64,000 bases of DNA from Neobacillus cucumis (GCF_016107705.1 NZ_JAEHGC010000008.1:124001-188000); one strand, 5' to 3'; numbered from the stretch's first letter, positions 50,777 through 60,971 are shown. Notes: generated by a model from the letters alone, not told the origin. Numbers and translations are program-made.

Positions 50777-51975
50777 TGACAAATAACACTTCCGTTTCCC
50801 TTGAATCGCCACTAATGGCTACATACAATCGTTTCCCAGTTACATTAGTAAAAGGAAAAGGAAGCTATGTGTGGGACGACAAAGGAACTCAATTTTTAGA
50901 TTTTACTTCCGGTATTGCTACATGTAATTTAGGTCATGTACCGGATTCAGTTAAAGAAAAACTTGAGGAACAAGTCCAAAATCTATGGCATTGCTCCAAT
51001 CTCTATAATATACCGAATCAACAGGAACTTGCTGCCCTTTTAACAGAAAACAGCTGTGGCGATCAAGTTTTCTTTTGTAACAGCGGCGCGGAAGCAAATG
51101 AGGCAGCCATTAAATTAGCACGTCGATATGCACAAAAGGTAAAAGGGACGGACTCTTATGAAATTGTCACCTTCGAGCAATCCTTTCATGGCAGAACCTT
51201 AGCAACACTCTCAGCTACGGGGCAAGAGAAAATACAACAGGGCTTCCTTCCTTTGGTTCAGGGCTTCCGCTATTTACCTTTTAATGATAACGAAGCAATT
51301 GAACAGCTGGCAGAAATCAAACCTGCTGCCGTTTTACTTGAACTTGTTCAAGGAGAAGGCGGAGTCATTCCAGCAAACAAGGAATGGGTTACAAAACTGG
51401 CGCAAATTTGCGTGGCGAACGATATTTTATTGATGGTTGACGAAATCCAAACGGGCATCGGACGGACCGGTACATTGTTTGCTTATGAGCAATACTCCAT
51501 TGAACCGGATGTCATCAGTGTTGCAAAAGGTTTAGGCTCTGGTTTTCCAATTGGGGCGATTATCGCAAAAGAAAAAGCAGCAAAAGCATTTGAACCTGGC
51601 AGCCACGGGAGCACGTTTGGAGGAAATCCATTAGCAACGGCTGCGGGAGTTGCCACTATCACACACATCGTAAAAAGTGATGTATTATCAAAGGCTGGAG
51701 AAATCGCATCGTATTTAGATGAAAAGCTTCAAAGTTTAACAGAAAAGTATTCTTTTATTAAAGATGTTCGCGGTAAAGGCTTTTTGAAAGGGATCGTCAT
51801 TGATGTGAATGCAGCTGAAATTGTTCAAAAAGCAATCGGCGAGCAGCTGCTTATTCTTACAGCTGGACCTAATGTGATAAGGGTTTTGCCTCCATTAACC
51901 GCTACAATCGAAGAGGTAAATGAATTTATTACGAAGTTGGAGAAGGCATTCCAAAGTATACAGAAAGGCGAGTGA
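50776..51975 (+). CDS. argD: Acetylornithine aminotransferase
   Basis: A class III PLP aminotransferase of 399 residues making acetylornithine from the semialdehyde and glutamate. FCNSGAEANEAAIKLARRYAQ near 96, LMVDEIQTGIGRTGTLFAYEQ near 217 and the PLP lysine in ISVAKGLGSGFPIGAII near 250 are present. It starts on the last base of argB and its stop overlaps the first possible carA start, showing a tightly packed operon. Confidence 0.95.
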   Translation: MTNNTSVSLESPLMATYNRFPVTLVKGKGSYVWDDKGTQFLDFTSGIATCNLGHVPDSVKEKLEEQVQNLWHCSNLYNIPNQQELAALLTENSCGDQVFFCNSGAEANEAAIKLARRYAQKVKGTDSYEIVTFEQSFHGRTLATLSATGQEKIQQGFLPLVQGFRYLPFNDNEAIEQLAEIKPAAVLLELVQGEGGVIPANKEWVTKLAQICVANDILLMVDEIQTGIGRTGTLFAYEQYSIEPDVISVAKGLGSGFPIGAIIAKEKAAKAFEPGSHGSTFGGNPLATAAGVATITHIVKSDVLSKAGEIASYLDEKLQSLTEKYSFIKDVRGKGFLKGIVIDVNAAEIVQKAIGEQLLILTAGPNVIRVLPPLTATIEEVNEFITKLEKAFQSIQKGE

Positions 51976-51977
51976 GC

Positions 51978-53057
51978 ATGATGGAGCAGGGATATCTTAC
52001 TTTGGAGACTGGGGAAGTTTTTGAAGGAATTTTAATTGGTGCAAATAAGGACTCTCTTGGAGAAGTCGTTTTTAATACAAGTATGACCGGTTATCAAGAA
52101 ATCATTACCGATCCTTCCTATGCAGGACAGATCATTACTTTTTGCTATCCAATCATCGGGAATTATGGAATCAACGCGAAGGATGATGAAAGTGTCCATC
52201 CGGCCCTTTCCGGGGTAATCATTGGGGATTTGTGTGAAACACCAAGTCACTATCAGTCTATCAGTAAATTCTCAGAAAAGCTGATGGAGGCAGGTGTTCC
52301 CGGGATTGCAGGGGTAGATACAAGACTCTTAGTCAAAACCATCCGCAGCCGCGGAACGGTAAAAGGCTTTTTAAGTACTAAAAAGGTGGAAGGCATTGCT
52401 TCAACAGTGAATTCTTCCCTCTGGGTGGAAAAAGTTTCAACGAAAAAAATTCAATATTTTAAAAACAATGGTCCACATGTAGTGTTAATGGACTTTGGAT
52501 TTAAAAAGTCGATTTTAACAGCATTGTTAGCGGAGAATTGCTCGGTGACCATCGTCCCTTACAATACACCTTTTGAAAAAATCAAAGCTTTAAATCCGGA
52601 TGGAGTTCTTTTTAGTAACGGACCTGGAGACCCAATGGAATTGAAAAAGTGGTTCCCGGAAATTAAGAAAATTTGCCAGCACTTCCCGACATTGGGGATT
52701 TGTCTTGGGCACCAGCTGATTGCCCTTGCCTTCGGTGCAAGAACAGAAAAACTTGCATACGGACACCGCGGAGGCAATCATCCAGTGAAAGAATTAATGA
52801 CTGGAAAGGTGAAAATCACTGCACAAAACCACGGCTATGTAGTGGTTGATAATAGTATTGACACAGATGTATTTGCTGTTACCTATCGCAACGTTAATGA
52901 CAAGTCTATCGAAGGGCTAAAGCACCATCAGTACCCTATTCAAACAGTTCAATTTCATCCGGAGGCACATCCGGGACCAAGCGATACAGCACATATTCTT
53001 ACAGAGTTTGTAAAAGAAATTACTTCCTTGGGAGAGACACGTTATGCCGTTAAATAA
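51978..53057 (+). CDS. carA: Carbamoyl-phosphate synthase small subunit, arginine-type
   Basis: The glutaminase subunit frees ammonia for carbamoyl phosphate. The 359-residue protein has the small-chain domain (about 1-150: TSMTGYQEIITDPSYAGQII) and a class I amidotransferase domain with nucleophile Cys in LGICLGHQLIALAFGA near 235 and His/Glu in QFHPEAHPGPSD near 318. Possible starts are GTG 51972 and ATG 51978/51981; I use the first ATG. It overlaps carB by 14 bases. Location inside the arg operon indicates the arginine-specific copy. Confidence 0.93.
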   Translation: MMEQGYLTLETGEVFEGILIGANKDSLGEVVFNTSMTGYQEIITDPSYAGQIITFCYPIIGNYGINAKDDESVHPALSGVIIGDLCETPSHYQSISKFSEKLMEAGVPGIAGVDTRLLVKTIRSRGTVKGFLSTKKVEGIASTVNSSLWVEKVSTKKIQYFKNNGPHVVLMDFGFKKSILTALLAENCSVTIVPYNTPFEKIKALNPDGVLFSNGPGDPMELKKWFPEIKKICQHFPTLGICLGHQLIALAFGARTEKLAYGHRGGNHPVKELMTGKVKITAQNHGYVVVDNSIDTDVFAVTYRNVNDKSIEGLKHHQYPIQTVQFHPEAHPGPSDTAHILTEFVKEITSLGETRYAVK

Positions 53058-56000
53058 AAATCTAAAGAAAGTTCTCGTCATTGGCTCTGGCCCAATTGTG
53101 ATTGGTCAGGCCGCAGAATTTGACTATGCGGGAACACAAGCATGTATAGCCCTTAAAGAAGAGGGAATCGAGGTTGTTTTAATCAATAATAATCCGGCTA
53201 CGATCATGACGGATGAAACCGTTGCTGACAAGGTTTATATTGAACCGCTCAATATTACTGCCATCGAAAAAATTATTATTAAAGAGAAGCCGGACGGAAT
53301 TATCGGAACACTTGGCGGGCAAACAGGTTTAAACCTGACTGTTGAACTATATGAACAGGGTATTTTACAAAAATATGGTGTGGAGTTGTTAGGGACTCCT
53401 GTCGAATCAATTAAAAACGGTGAGGATCGTGAAAAATTCCGTAATTTAATGATTGAAATCGGGGAACCGATTCCTGAATCGGCCATTATTCATAGCTATG
53501 ATGAAGGAGTTCAATTTGTCAAAGAAATCGGCTATCCCGTTATTATTCGACCTGCCTATACCCTTGGAGGGGATGGCGGTGGTTTTGCCCATAATGATGA
53601 AGAACTCGAAATCGTTCTTAAAAAAGGGTTAGCGGCTAGTCCAATCCATCAAGTGCTGGTAGAGAGAAGCATCAAAGGCTGGAAAGAAATTGAGTACGAG
53701 GTTATGCGTGATGCAAATGATACCTGTATTATTGTCTGCAATATGGAAAATATGGACCCCGTTGGAGTTCATACAGGAGATTCCATTGTAGTTGCACCAT
53801 CGCAAACCTTGACAGATGTACAATATCAGATGCTCCGTGATTCTTCGGTCAAAGTGATTCGAGAATTGGGAATAATTGGCGGCTGTAACATTCAGTTTGC
53901 TCTACATCCTGAATCCAATCAATATTATATTATCGAAGTAAATCCGAGGGTCAGCCGTTCATCTGCATTAGCCTCGAAAGCAACCGGATACCCGATTGCC
54001 CGGATGGCGGCAAAATGCTCAATTGGCTACCATTTAGATGAGATTATTAATCCGATAACAGGAAATACCTTTGCTTCCTTCGAACCAGCAATTGATTATA
54101 TCGTTGTCAAACTGCCGCGTTTTCCATTTGATAAATTTCCCGAGGCAGATCGTACATTAGGCACGCAAATGAAGGCAACTGGGGAAGTAATGGCGATTGA
54201 CCGCACGTTTGAAGGGGCTTTAAATAAAGCAATTCGCTCGATGGAAATGAATATTTTTGGGCTTTGCACAAAGACTTATCAACACCTAGGAGAGGCTGCT
54301 CTGTTTGAAAAACTGAAGACAGCCAATGATCAGCGCCTATTTGTCATTGCAGAGGCGTTTAAAAGGGATATTTCTTTTAATAAAATTCAGGAACTTACCC
54401 AGATTGATCCGTGGTTTTTATATAAAATTTGCTTGATTGTTGATTTAGAAAAGGAATTAGCTTCCTATACCTGGGATGAGGTTCCGGCCTCACTGTTAAA
54501 GGATGCAAAACGGAAAAATATTTCTGACAAACTGCTTTCACAAATTTATGATATTCCGGAAAAACAGATCAGACTTAAATGGAAGGTTCTTAACTGGAAA
54601 CCAGGCTATAAGATGGTTGATACCTGTTCGGCGGAATTCGATGCTGTTACACCATACTATTATTCTACTTGGATGGGCTATGACGAGGTTGAGGTGTCTA
54701 ATAATAGAAAGATTCTTGTTATTGGGTCCGGTCCGATTCGAATTGGCCAGGGAATTGAGTTTGATTACTGTTCGGTTCATGCTGCAAAAGCAATAAAGAA
54801 AATGGGCTATGAAGCGGTTGTGATTAATAATAATCCTGAGACTGTCAGTACAGATTATTCCGTTGCAGACCGTCTTTACTTTGAACCGTTGGCTGCAGAG
54901 GATGTTCTCCATGTCATTGAAAAGGAGAATATCGAAGGAGTTCTCATCCAATTCGGCGGGCAAACAGCGATTAACTTGGCACATACTTTGCAAGAAGAAG
55001 GAATAAAGATTCTTGGAACGCCGGTCGAAAATGTCGATCGCTTGGAGGATCGTAAAGAATTTTATCAGCTTCTTGAAGACCTGAAAATACCTCATATCGA
55101 AGGTAAAACGGTCTCCCATGCAGATGAGCTGGTGGAAGCCGCAGAAAAAATAGGCTATCCTGTTTTGGTTCGTCCATCTTATGTCATCGGCGGACAATCG
55201 ATGTTTACGATTTTTTCAGAAGAGGAACTTCAAAGTTATATCCAACAATTACAGGAAAATTCGCAGGAGAGTATGTGGCCATTATTAGTTGACCGATATT
55301 TGCCAGGATTAGAATGTGAGATTGATGTCATCAGCGATGGCGTGAATATTGTCGTTCCGGGAATATTTGAACATATTGAAAAAGCCGGGGTTCACTCTGG
55401 GGATAGTATCTCGATTTTCCCACCGATTACGATGTCTCATTCGGTGAAGGAAACGCTCATTGACTATGCAAACCGAATTGCAATGTCTGCTGAGATTATT
55501 GGGATGATGAATATCCAATTTGTCATCTATGAAAATCAAGTATTTGTGCTTGAAGTAAACCCGCGTTCATCAAGAACGGTGCCGATTATCAGCAAAGTAA
55601 CAGGAGTATCGATGATTGAATGGGCGGTCAAGGTCCAGCTCGGTGTTTCTCTAACTGAAATCAGTGCCATATCGGGGCTGCTGCCGGAACCAAATTATTA
55701 TTCAGTCAAAGCACCGGTGTTTTCTTCTACTAAATTAAAAGGTGTTGACCATGTTCTTGGGCCGGAAATGAAATCGACGGGTGAGATTCTAGGTCTAGGT
55801 GCCAGTTTTAAAGAGGCATTGGCAAAGGCTGTCCCTTTCAAATCGCAAGATGAAGAAAAATATATTTTCTGTTCAATTTCAGACCGGGAAAAGTCTGCCA
55901 GCCTGCCAATCATACAGGGAATGGTGAACAATCAATATAAAATTGCTGCAACGGAAGGAACAGCATTATTTTTCGAAAAAAATGGCGTTGCCGTTGCAAA

Positions 56001-56256
56001 TATCATAAAAGATGAAAAAGATGTAAATGAACTTTTCCGCCATCAAAAAGTAAGTGCGGTTATTAATATTCCAAATCAGGGACGGAACAAACTGAAATTT
56101 GGTTTCTATATCCGTGAACAAGCAACCCGCTACAATGTAAAAGTATTTACACATTTAGATACGGTAGAAGCGATGATGGGGCTTGATGAACAATTACTAA
56201 CAGATTTTGACGTTCTTACTGTAAGCGAATATTACAAAATAGGGATAGAGGTGTAA
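53044..56256 (+). CDS. carB: Carbamoyl-phosphate synthase large subunit, arginine-type
   Basis: The 1070-residue subunit makes carbamoyl phosphate from bicarbonate, ammonia and two ATP. Two homologous ATP-grasp halves are plain: VLVIGSGPIVIGQAAEFDYAG at 10-30 and ILVIGSGPIRIGQGIEFDYC near 557-576. The last 140 residues form the allosteric MGS-like domain. B. subtilis arginine-type CarB is shorter (about 1030) than PyrAB (about 1071); this copy has the longer length but sits in the arg operon. ATG 53044 follows GGGAGAGACACG, within carA. Confidence 0.93.
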   Translation: MPLNKNLKKVLVIGSGPIVIGQAAEFDYAGTQACIALKEEGIEVVLINNNPATIMTDETVADKVYIEPLNITAIEKIIIKEKPDGIIGTLGGQTGLNLTVELYEQGILQKYGVELLGTPVESIKNGEDREKFRNLMIEIGEPIPESAIIHSYDEGVQFVKEIGYPVIIRPAYTLGGDGGGFAHNDEELEIVLKKGLAASPIHQVLVERSIKGWKEIEYEVMRDANDTCIIVCNMENMDPVGVHTGDSIVVAPSQTLTDVQYQMLRDSSVKVIRELGIIGGCNIQFALHPESNQYYIIEVNPRVSRSSALASKATGYPIARMAAKCSIGYHLDEIINPITGNTFASFEPAIDYIVVKLPRFPFDKFPEADRTLGTQMKATGEVMAIDRTFEGALNKAIRSMEMNIFGLCTKTYQHLGEAALFEKLKTANDQRLFVIAEAFKRDISFNKIQELTQIDPWFLYKICLIVDLEKELASYTWDEVPASLLKDAKRKNISDKLLSQIYDIPEKQIRLKWKVLNWKPGYKMVDTCSAEFDAVTPYYYSTWMGYDEVEVSNNRKILVIGSGPIRIGQGIEFDYCSVHAAKAIKKMGYEAVVINNNPETVSTDYSVADRLYFEPLAAEDVLHVIEKENIEGVLIQFGGQTAINLAHTLQEEGIKILGTPVENVDRLEDRKEFYQLLEDLKIPHIEGKTVSHADELVEAAEKIGYPVLVRPSYVIGGQSMFTIFSEEELQSYIQQLQENSQESMWPLLVDRYLPGLECEIDVISDGVNIVVPGIFEHIEKAGVHSGDSISIFPPITMSHSVKETLIDYANRIAMSAEIIGMMNIQFVIYENQVFVLEVNPRSSRTVPIISKVTGVSMIEWAVKVQLGVSLTEISAISGLLPEPNYYSVKAPVFSSTKLKGVDHVLGPEMKSTGEILGLGASFKEALAKAVPFKSQDEEKYIFCSISDREKSASLPIIQGMVNNQYKIAATEGTALFFEKNGVAVANIIKDEKDVNELFRHQKVSAVINIPNQGRNKLKFGFYIREQATRYNVKVFTHLDTVEAMMGLDEQLLTDFDVLTVSEYYKIGIEV

Positions 56257-56259
56257 TCG

Positions 56260-57231
56260 ATGATTGAGACAATGAAAAAAGCTGATTCAAAACAGTTTAC
56301 TTTTAAAGGGAAAAACTTTTTACAACTCTCGGATTTTACTACAGATGAAATTCTGTATTTACTAGATGTCGCCGTGGAACTAAAAGCTATGCAAAAACAA
56401 GGAAAGCCACATCCATATTTAAGCGGACAGGTATTAGGAATGATTTTTGACAAGTCCTCTACACGTACAAGAGTTTCCTTTGAAGTAGGGATGATGCAGC
56501 TAGGTGGACAGGCAATTTTCTTAAGCTCGAAGGACAGTCAGTTGGGAAGAGGGGAAAGCATTTCAGACACGGCGAAAGTGCTTTCCCGTTATGTGGATGC
56601 ATTAATGATTCGTACCTTTACCCATGAATCGATTGAGGAATTTGCCCATCATGCTGAAATTCCAGTCATCAATGGTTTAACGGACTTACAGCATCCAACC
56701 CAGGTGATGGCAGACCTTCTTACGATTCTTGAACACAAAGGCAAGTTAGCCGGATTAAAGATGTGCTATATTGGCGATGGATATAATAATATGGCCCATT
56801 CCTTGCTTGAAGGGGCGCTTAAGGTAGGAATCGATATCAGTATTGCAAGCCCTGAAGGATATATGCCAAATCAAACGATTGTTGAGAATGCGGAGCAAAT
56901 TGCCAAGGAAACAGGCGCACAAATCACGATTACTCATAATCCGGTTGAAGCCATTCAAGATGCTGATGTTGTTGTAACAGATGTCTGGACCAGTATGGGG
57001 CAGGAAGCAGAAACAGAAAAACGTCTAAAGGCATTCGAAGGCTTTCAGGTAAACGACGATCTTTGTAAACATGCCAAAAGCGACTTTATCTTTTTACACT
57101 GTCTGCCGGCACACCGCGGTGAAGAGGTCACAGCCAACATTATTGATGGTCCTCATTCAGTTGTTTTTGATGAAGCAGAAAACCGCTTACATGCACAAAA
57201 AGCGATTTTAAAAGAATTCTTGCAAAAATAG
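56260..57231 (+). CDS. argF: Ornithine carbamoyltransferase
   Basis: Joins ornithine and carbamoyl phosphate to citrulline. The 323-residue protein has the carbamoyl-phosphate site SSTRTRVSFEVG near 66-77, HPTQVMADLLT near 146, and the ornithine site FLHCLPAHRGEEVT near 282. ATG 56260 follows AGAGGTG, three bases after the carB stop, so it is the last gene of the B. subtilis-type argCJBD-carAB-argF unit. No strong terminator follows; transcription may continue to argG. Confidence 0.95.
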   Translation: MIETMKKADSKQFTFKGKNFLQLSDFTTDEILYLLDVAVELKAMQKQGKPHPYLSGQVLGMIFDKSSTRTRVSFEVGMMQLGGQAIFLSSKDSQLGRGESISDTAKVLSRYVDALMIRTFTHESIEEFAHHAEIPVINGLTDLQHPTQVMADLLTILEHKGKLAGLKMCYIGDGYNNMAHSLLEGALKVGIDISIASPEGYMPNQTIVENAEQIAKETGAQITITHNPVEAIQDADVVVTDVWTSMGQEAETEKRLKAFEGFQVNDDLCKHAKSDFIFLHCLPAHRGEEVTANIIDGPHSVVFDEAENRLHAQKAILKEFLQK

Positions 57232-57255
57232 TCTTTATTTTTTTGAATATTGATG

Positions 57256-57287
57256 TATAATAATACTATCAAATGAATTTAAATACA
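57256..57287 (+). promoter_or_regulatory. Possible argG promoter -10 and ARG box
   Basis: TATAAT at 57256-57261 has no good -35 in place (CTTTAT at 57233). TGAATTTAAATACA at 57274-57287 fits TGAATWWWWATTCA with one mismatch, just downstream. A second arginine-controlled start for argGH is possible. Confidence 0.45.
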
Positions 57288-57311
57288 AAGTTGATGCGAG
57301 GAGAAATAGAA

Positions 57312-58523
57312 ATGGCAAAGGAAAAAATCGTATTAGCCTATTCAGGCGGTTTAGATACATCAGTTTCAGTAAAATGGATTCAAGAAAAATATGGCTATGA
57401 TGTAATTGCTTTAGGTCTTGATGTTGGGGAAGGAAAAGATCTAGAGGCAATCAAAAACAAAGCGTTAAATGTCGGCGCTATTAAAGCGATTATGGTTGAT
57501 GCCAAAGAATTGCTGGCAAAAGAATATATTTTACCAGCTTTAAAGGCTAATTGTTTATATGAGGGAAAATATCCACTTTCTTCTGCGATTTCTAGACCAC
57601 TCATTTCTAAATTATTGGTAGAAGTTGCTGAGCAAGAAGGCGCAACAGCTGTTGCACACGGTTGTACAGGTAAAGGGAATGACCAGGTTCGTTTCGAGGT
57701 TTCGATTCAAGCATTAAATCCTAGCTTAAAGGTTGTAGCTCCAGTACGTGAATGGGGTATGACCCGTGATGAAGAAATCAAATATGCCGAGGAAAACGGG
57801 ATTCCAATTCCAGTAGATTTAGATAATCCTTTCTCAATTGATGCAAACATTTGGGGACGTGCTTGTGAAGCGGGAGTTTTAGAAGATCCTTGGGCAGAAG
57901 CTCCGGAAGCAGCTTACGACTGGACCAATCCAATTGAATTAACTCCAGATGAAGCGGAATATATTGAAATTGAGTTTGAACAAGGTGTTCCTGTAGCTCT
58001 AAATGGTGAAAAATTACCATTAGTTCAATTGATTGAAGCCTTGAATCTACTTGGCGGCAAGCACGGTATTGGCCGTATCGATCATATTGAAAATAGATTA
58101 GTAGGAATTAAATCAAGAGAAGTCTATGAAAATCCAGCAGCATTAATTTTAATTAATGCACATAAAGAATTAGAATTTTTAACCTTGCCTCGTGAAGTAA
58201 CCCAATTTAAAACCCAGGTTGACCAGCACATGGCGAAAATTGTTTATGAAGGTCTTTGGTATTCACCACTTAAAGCTGCTCTTGATGCATTTATTGATGA
58301 AACGCAAAAAGTTGTTTCTGGTACCATCCGCATTAAGCTTCATAAAGGCAATCATATGGTTGTCGGCCGTAAGTCTGTGCACAGCCTTTACAATGAAGAA
58401 TTGGCAACTTATGCAAAAGGCGACGCATTTGATCATAATGCAGCGGTTGGTTTTATCAAACTTTGGGGTCTTCCAACAAAGGTATACTCTGAGGTGAACC
58501 AAAAGGACACAGTAGTAAAATAA
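57312..58523 (+). CDS. argG: Argininosuccinate synthase
   Basis: Condenses citrulline and aspartate with ATP. The 403-residue protein has the PP-loop [17 protein letters not shown] near 8-24, [13 protein letters not shown] near 116, and ATP/aspartate-site blocks [12 protein letters not shown] and SRPL. ATG 57312 follows GAGGAG; a longer frame from 57273 has no ribosome site. In B. subtilis argGH is elsewhere on the chromosome; here it follows argF at 80 bases, so all late arginine genes are in one locus. Confidence 0.95.
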   Translation: MAKEKIVLAYSGGLDTSVSVKWIQEKYGYDVIALGLDVGEGKDLEAIKNKALNVGAIKAIMVDAKELLAKEYILPALKANCLYEGKYPLSSAISRPLISKLLVEVAEQEGATAVAHGCTGKGNDQVRFEVSIQALNPSLKVVAPVREWGMTRDEEIKYAEENGIPIPVDLDNPFSIDANIWGRACEAGVLEDPWAEAPEAAYDWTNPIELTPDEAEYIEIEFEQGVPVALNGEKLPLVQLIEALNLLGGKHGIGRIDHIENRLVGIKSREVYENPAALILINAHKELEFLTLPREVTQFKTQVDQHMAKIVYEGLWYSPLKAALDAFIDETQKVVSGTIRIKLHKGNHMVVGRKSVHSLYNEELATYAKGDAFDHNAAVGFIKLWGLPTKVYSEVNQKDTVVK

Positions 58524-58566
58524 TTTTGAGTCTGCTGAAATACGTTTATTCAAATAATCATTTGAA

Positions 58567-58588
58567 GCCCTCGAAATAATTCGGGGGC
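58567..58588 (+). other. Hairpin between argG and argH
   Basis: GCCCTCGAA (58567-58575) pairs with TTCGGGGGC (58580-58588) with a 4-base loop. The tail AATCTTGTTC is poor in T, so it is more likely a partial terminator or RNA-stability element than a full stop. Confidence 0.5.
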
Positions 58589-58618
58589 AATCTTGTTCAT
58601 ATTTAAGGGGGAGCAGCA

Positions 58619-59995
58619 ATGTCTAAGCTTTGGGGCGGCCGTTTTACAAAGGAAACAAATAAGCTCGTTGAGGAATTCACAGCCTCTATTACATTTGATC
58701 AAAAATTAGCATTAGAGGATATTGCAGGGAGTATAGCGCATGTGCAAATGCTCGGGGAGTGCGGCATTATTCCAGTAAAAGATGCGGAAACAATTAAACA
58801 GGGGCTTCTTTCCATTAAACAAATGGTTGAAAATGGGGAAGTTGAGTTTTTAGTAGAAGATGAAGATATTCATATGAATATCGAGAAACTATTAATTGAA
58901 AAAATCGGTCCTGTTGGCGGAAAACTGCATACAGGGCGGAGCCGGAATGACCAAGTAGCTACGGATATGCATCTTTATTTACGAACAAAAACAACGGAAT
59001 TAATTACATTGGTTGAAAATGTTCAACAGGCCTTAGTTGAGCAGGCGAAAGTGCATGTTGAAACATTAATTCCTGGATATACACATCTGCAGCGTGCTCA
59101 GCCTGTATCGTTTGCGCATCATTTAATGGCTTATTTTTGGATGTTTGAGCGTGATAAAGAAAGATTGATTGATAGTTTAAAAAGAATCAATTGGCTGCCT
59201 CTTGGTTCAGGTGCTTTGGCTGGAACAACCTTCCCGATTAAACGCGAAAAAGTAGCGGATCTATTAGGGTTCGAAACCATCTATCCAAACAGTATGGATG
59301 CTGTTAGCGACCGCGATTTTATCCTGGAGTTTTTATCAATTGGTTCGATTATTATGACACATATCTCGCGTTTTTCTGAAGAGCTTGTGATTTGGTCAAG
59401 CCAAGAGTTCCAATTTGTTGAACTCGACGATTCATTCTGTACAGGATCAAGCATCATGCCGCAAAAGAAAAACCCCGATGTTCCAGAATTACTTAGAGGG
59501 AAAACGGGACGTACGTATGGGAATTTAATTGGGCTGCTAACCGTTCTAAAAGGCTTGCCGCTTGCATACAATAAGGATCTTCAGGAAGACAAAGAGGGTA
59601 TGTTTGATACGGTTGAAACCCTTGAAGGTTCACTAAAATTATTGGCTCCTATGATTGAAACGATGACGGTCAATAAGGATATAATGCGTAAGGCCATTAA
59701 TAATGATTTTTCCAACGCGACCGATATTGCAGATTATTTAGTGCGTAAAGGTTTGCCGTTCCGTGAGGCGCATGAGGTGATTGGGAAGACTGTATTATAT
59801 GCCATTCAGCATGGAAAGTTTTTGCTTGATTTAACGATTGAGGAATATCAAGAATTCAGCACGTTATTTGAAGATGATATTTATACTGTCTTAGCACCGG
59901 AGCATGTGGTGGCGGTTCGTAACAGCTTTGGCGGTACTGCACCAGAGCAAGTTCTAGGACAAATTAAGCTTGCTGAAGGAAAACTCCAGAAATAA
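58619..59995 (+). CDS. argH: Argininosuccinate lyase
   Basis: Splits argininosuccinate to arginine and fumarate. The 458-residue protein of the fumarase/aspartase family starts [21 protein letters not shown], has [13 protein letters not shown] near 102-114, [17 protein letters not shown] near 159, and the catalytic serine loop in [16 protein letters not shown] near 278. ATG 58619 follows AAGGGGGAG. It closes the arginine locus and is followed by a strong terminator. Confidence 0.95.
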   Translation: MSKLWGGRFTKETNKLVEEFTASITFDQKLALEDIAGSIAHVQMLGECGIIPVKDAETIKQGLLSIKQMVENGEVEFLVEDEDIHMNIEKLLIEKIGPVGGKLHTGRSRNDQVATDMHLYLRTKTTELITLVENVQQALVEQAKVHVETLIPGYTHLQRAQPVSFAHHLMAYFWMFERDKERLIDSLKRINWLPLGSGALAGTTFPIKREKVADLLGFETIYPNSMDAVSDRDFILEFLSIGSIIMTHISRFSEELVIWSSQEFQFVELDDSFCTGSSIMPQKKNPDVPELLRGKTGRTYGNLIGLLTVLKGLPLAYNKDLQEDKEGMFDTVETLEGSLKLLAPMIETMTVNKDIMRKAINNDFSNATDIADYLVRKGLPFREAHEVIGKTVLYAIQHGKFLLDLTIEEYQEFSTLFEDDIYTVLAPEHVVAVRNSFGGTAPEQVLGQIKLAEGKLQK

Positions 59996-60024
59996 TAGAT
60001 TTGAGAATTAAATAGTGATAGTAA

Positions 60025-60053
60025 GCCGGCAGCCAGGGGCTGCCGGTTTTTGT
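60025..60053 (+). terminator. Terminator after argH
   Basis: GCCGGCAGCC/GGCTGCCGGT with a short loop and TTTTTGTT tail, the most GC-rich stem in the window. Confidence 0.9.
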
Positions 60054-60167
60054 TATGTGTTTTTTACTGAAATGTGGAAAAGGATTTATTCGAACGTTAC
60101 AGGTTAATTAGAAAATATAGATTAACGATTGCATGTCCTAATTGCTGTTTTTTCTAGGGGGAATTTT

Positions 60168-60283
60168 TTGAAATGGAGCATAAAGCAGGTGTTTCATATT
60201 ATGGAAGAAGGCTGGGGGCGCTGATAAGAGCGCCATTTTCATGCCTTTACGGGAATCGGAATTTACCCAAGAAAATCATTTGA
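60168..60283 (+). other. Possible small open frames with ribosome site and hairpin
   Basis: TAGGGGG (60155-60161) is followed by TTG 60168, an 18-residue frame reading MKWSIKQVFHIMEEGWGR to TGA 60224. A second frame, ATG 60173 to TGA 60283, would give 36 residues. The hairpin GGCGCT/AGCGCC at 60217-60234 lies at the end of the first frame, with a weak ATTTTC tail. A small peptide gene is possible but unproven; the rest of the 330-bp gap shows nothing else. Confidence 0.35.
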
Positions 60284-60326
60284 CTTAAATTATTTTTCTA
60301 ATAAATCATTTAATCGGCCCCATATT

Positions 60327-60971
60327 TTATATCATATCGATATGAGTTATTTTCCAATGTTCATTCTTAATCAGGTGCTCTAAACTTTCTTTGTCTTTAT
60401 TTTTAAAGTAATCAATAATTTGTTTATGCTGTTCATTCATTTGTTCTAATGCTGTAAAAAGTTTTTCTTCGTCTTTACTTAAATAAATCTGCCTGACAAA
60501 ACTATTCTGTAAAGAATCAAGAAGCTCAATTAATGTAGGGTTGCAACACTTATCAATATATACTTTATGGAATTGGTTTTGGTATTTTTGATAATCTGAA
60601 TAATTTTTCTTTGAAATGGAAAGGTCGATTTTCCTAACTAGTTCTTCCATTAGTTCCATGTCATCTTCGGTCAAATTCTCCAGAGCTAAAGTTGCTGCAA
60701 AGGCATCCAGTACACCAACGACACTAAAAACATCGAGCTTTTTCTTGGTATCAATTTCTTTAACGATAAATCCTCTTCGGGGAAAGAACTCTAGTAAATT
60801 TTCAGAAGCTAGCTGGATTAAGGCTTCCCTTATAGGGGTCCTGCTTACTTCTAATTTCTCGCTTAGTGCTATTTCATTTATCTTTTGATTGGGAAGCAAT
60901 GTTCCATTCTGAATTTCTGTGGCTATATGATCATATACATGGTCTTTTAGTGATCGGTACCTCTTTTTGAT
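60327..60971 (-). CDS. GntR family (FadR/FCD) regulator
   Basis: The protein has a winged helix (YRSLKDHVYDHIATEIQNGTLLP and SEKLEVSRTPIREALIQL, separated) and an FCD domain with the ligand-site pattern NQFHKVYID and NEQHKQIIDYF. A start at ATC 60971-60969 lies 7 bases after AGGGGG and gives the usual 214 residues. The only ATG start upstream (61076) adds 35 atypical residues and has a weak site. It is divergent from the PLP-enzyme gene and probably represses it through the inverted repeat at 61329. Confidence 0.85.
   Translation of the reverse strand: MKKRYRSLKDHVYDHIATEIQNGTLLPNQKINEIALSEKLEVSRTPIREALIQLASENLLEFFPRRGFIVKEIDTKKKLDVFSVVGVLDAFAATLALENLTEDDMELMEELVRKIDLSISKKNYSDYQKYQNQFHKVYIDKCCNPTLIELLDSLQNSFVRQIYLSKDEEKLFTALEQMNEQHKQIIDYFKNKDKESLEHLIKNEHWKITHIDMI

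Noticed and set aside
54538..55197. A 219-codon open frame on the minus strand inside carB
   Set aside because: It lies wholly antisense to a conserved carB region, has no ribosome site and encodes no recognisable domain; it is a codon-bias shadow.
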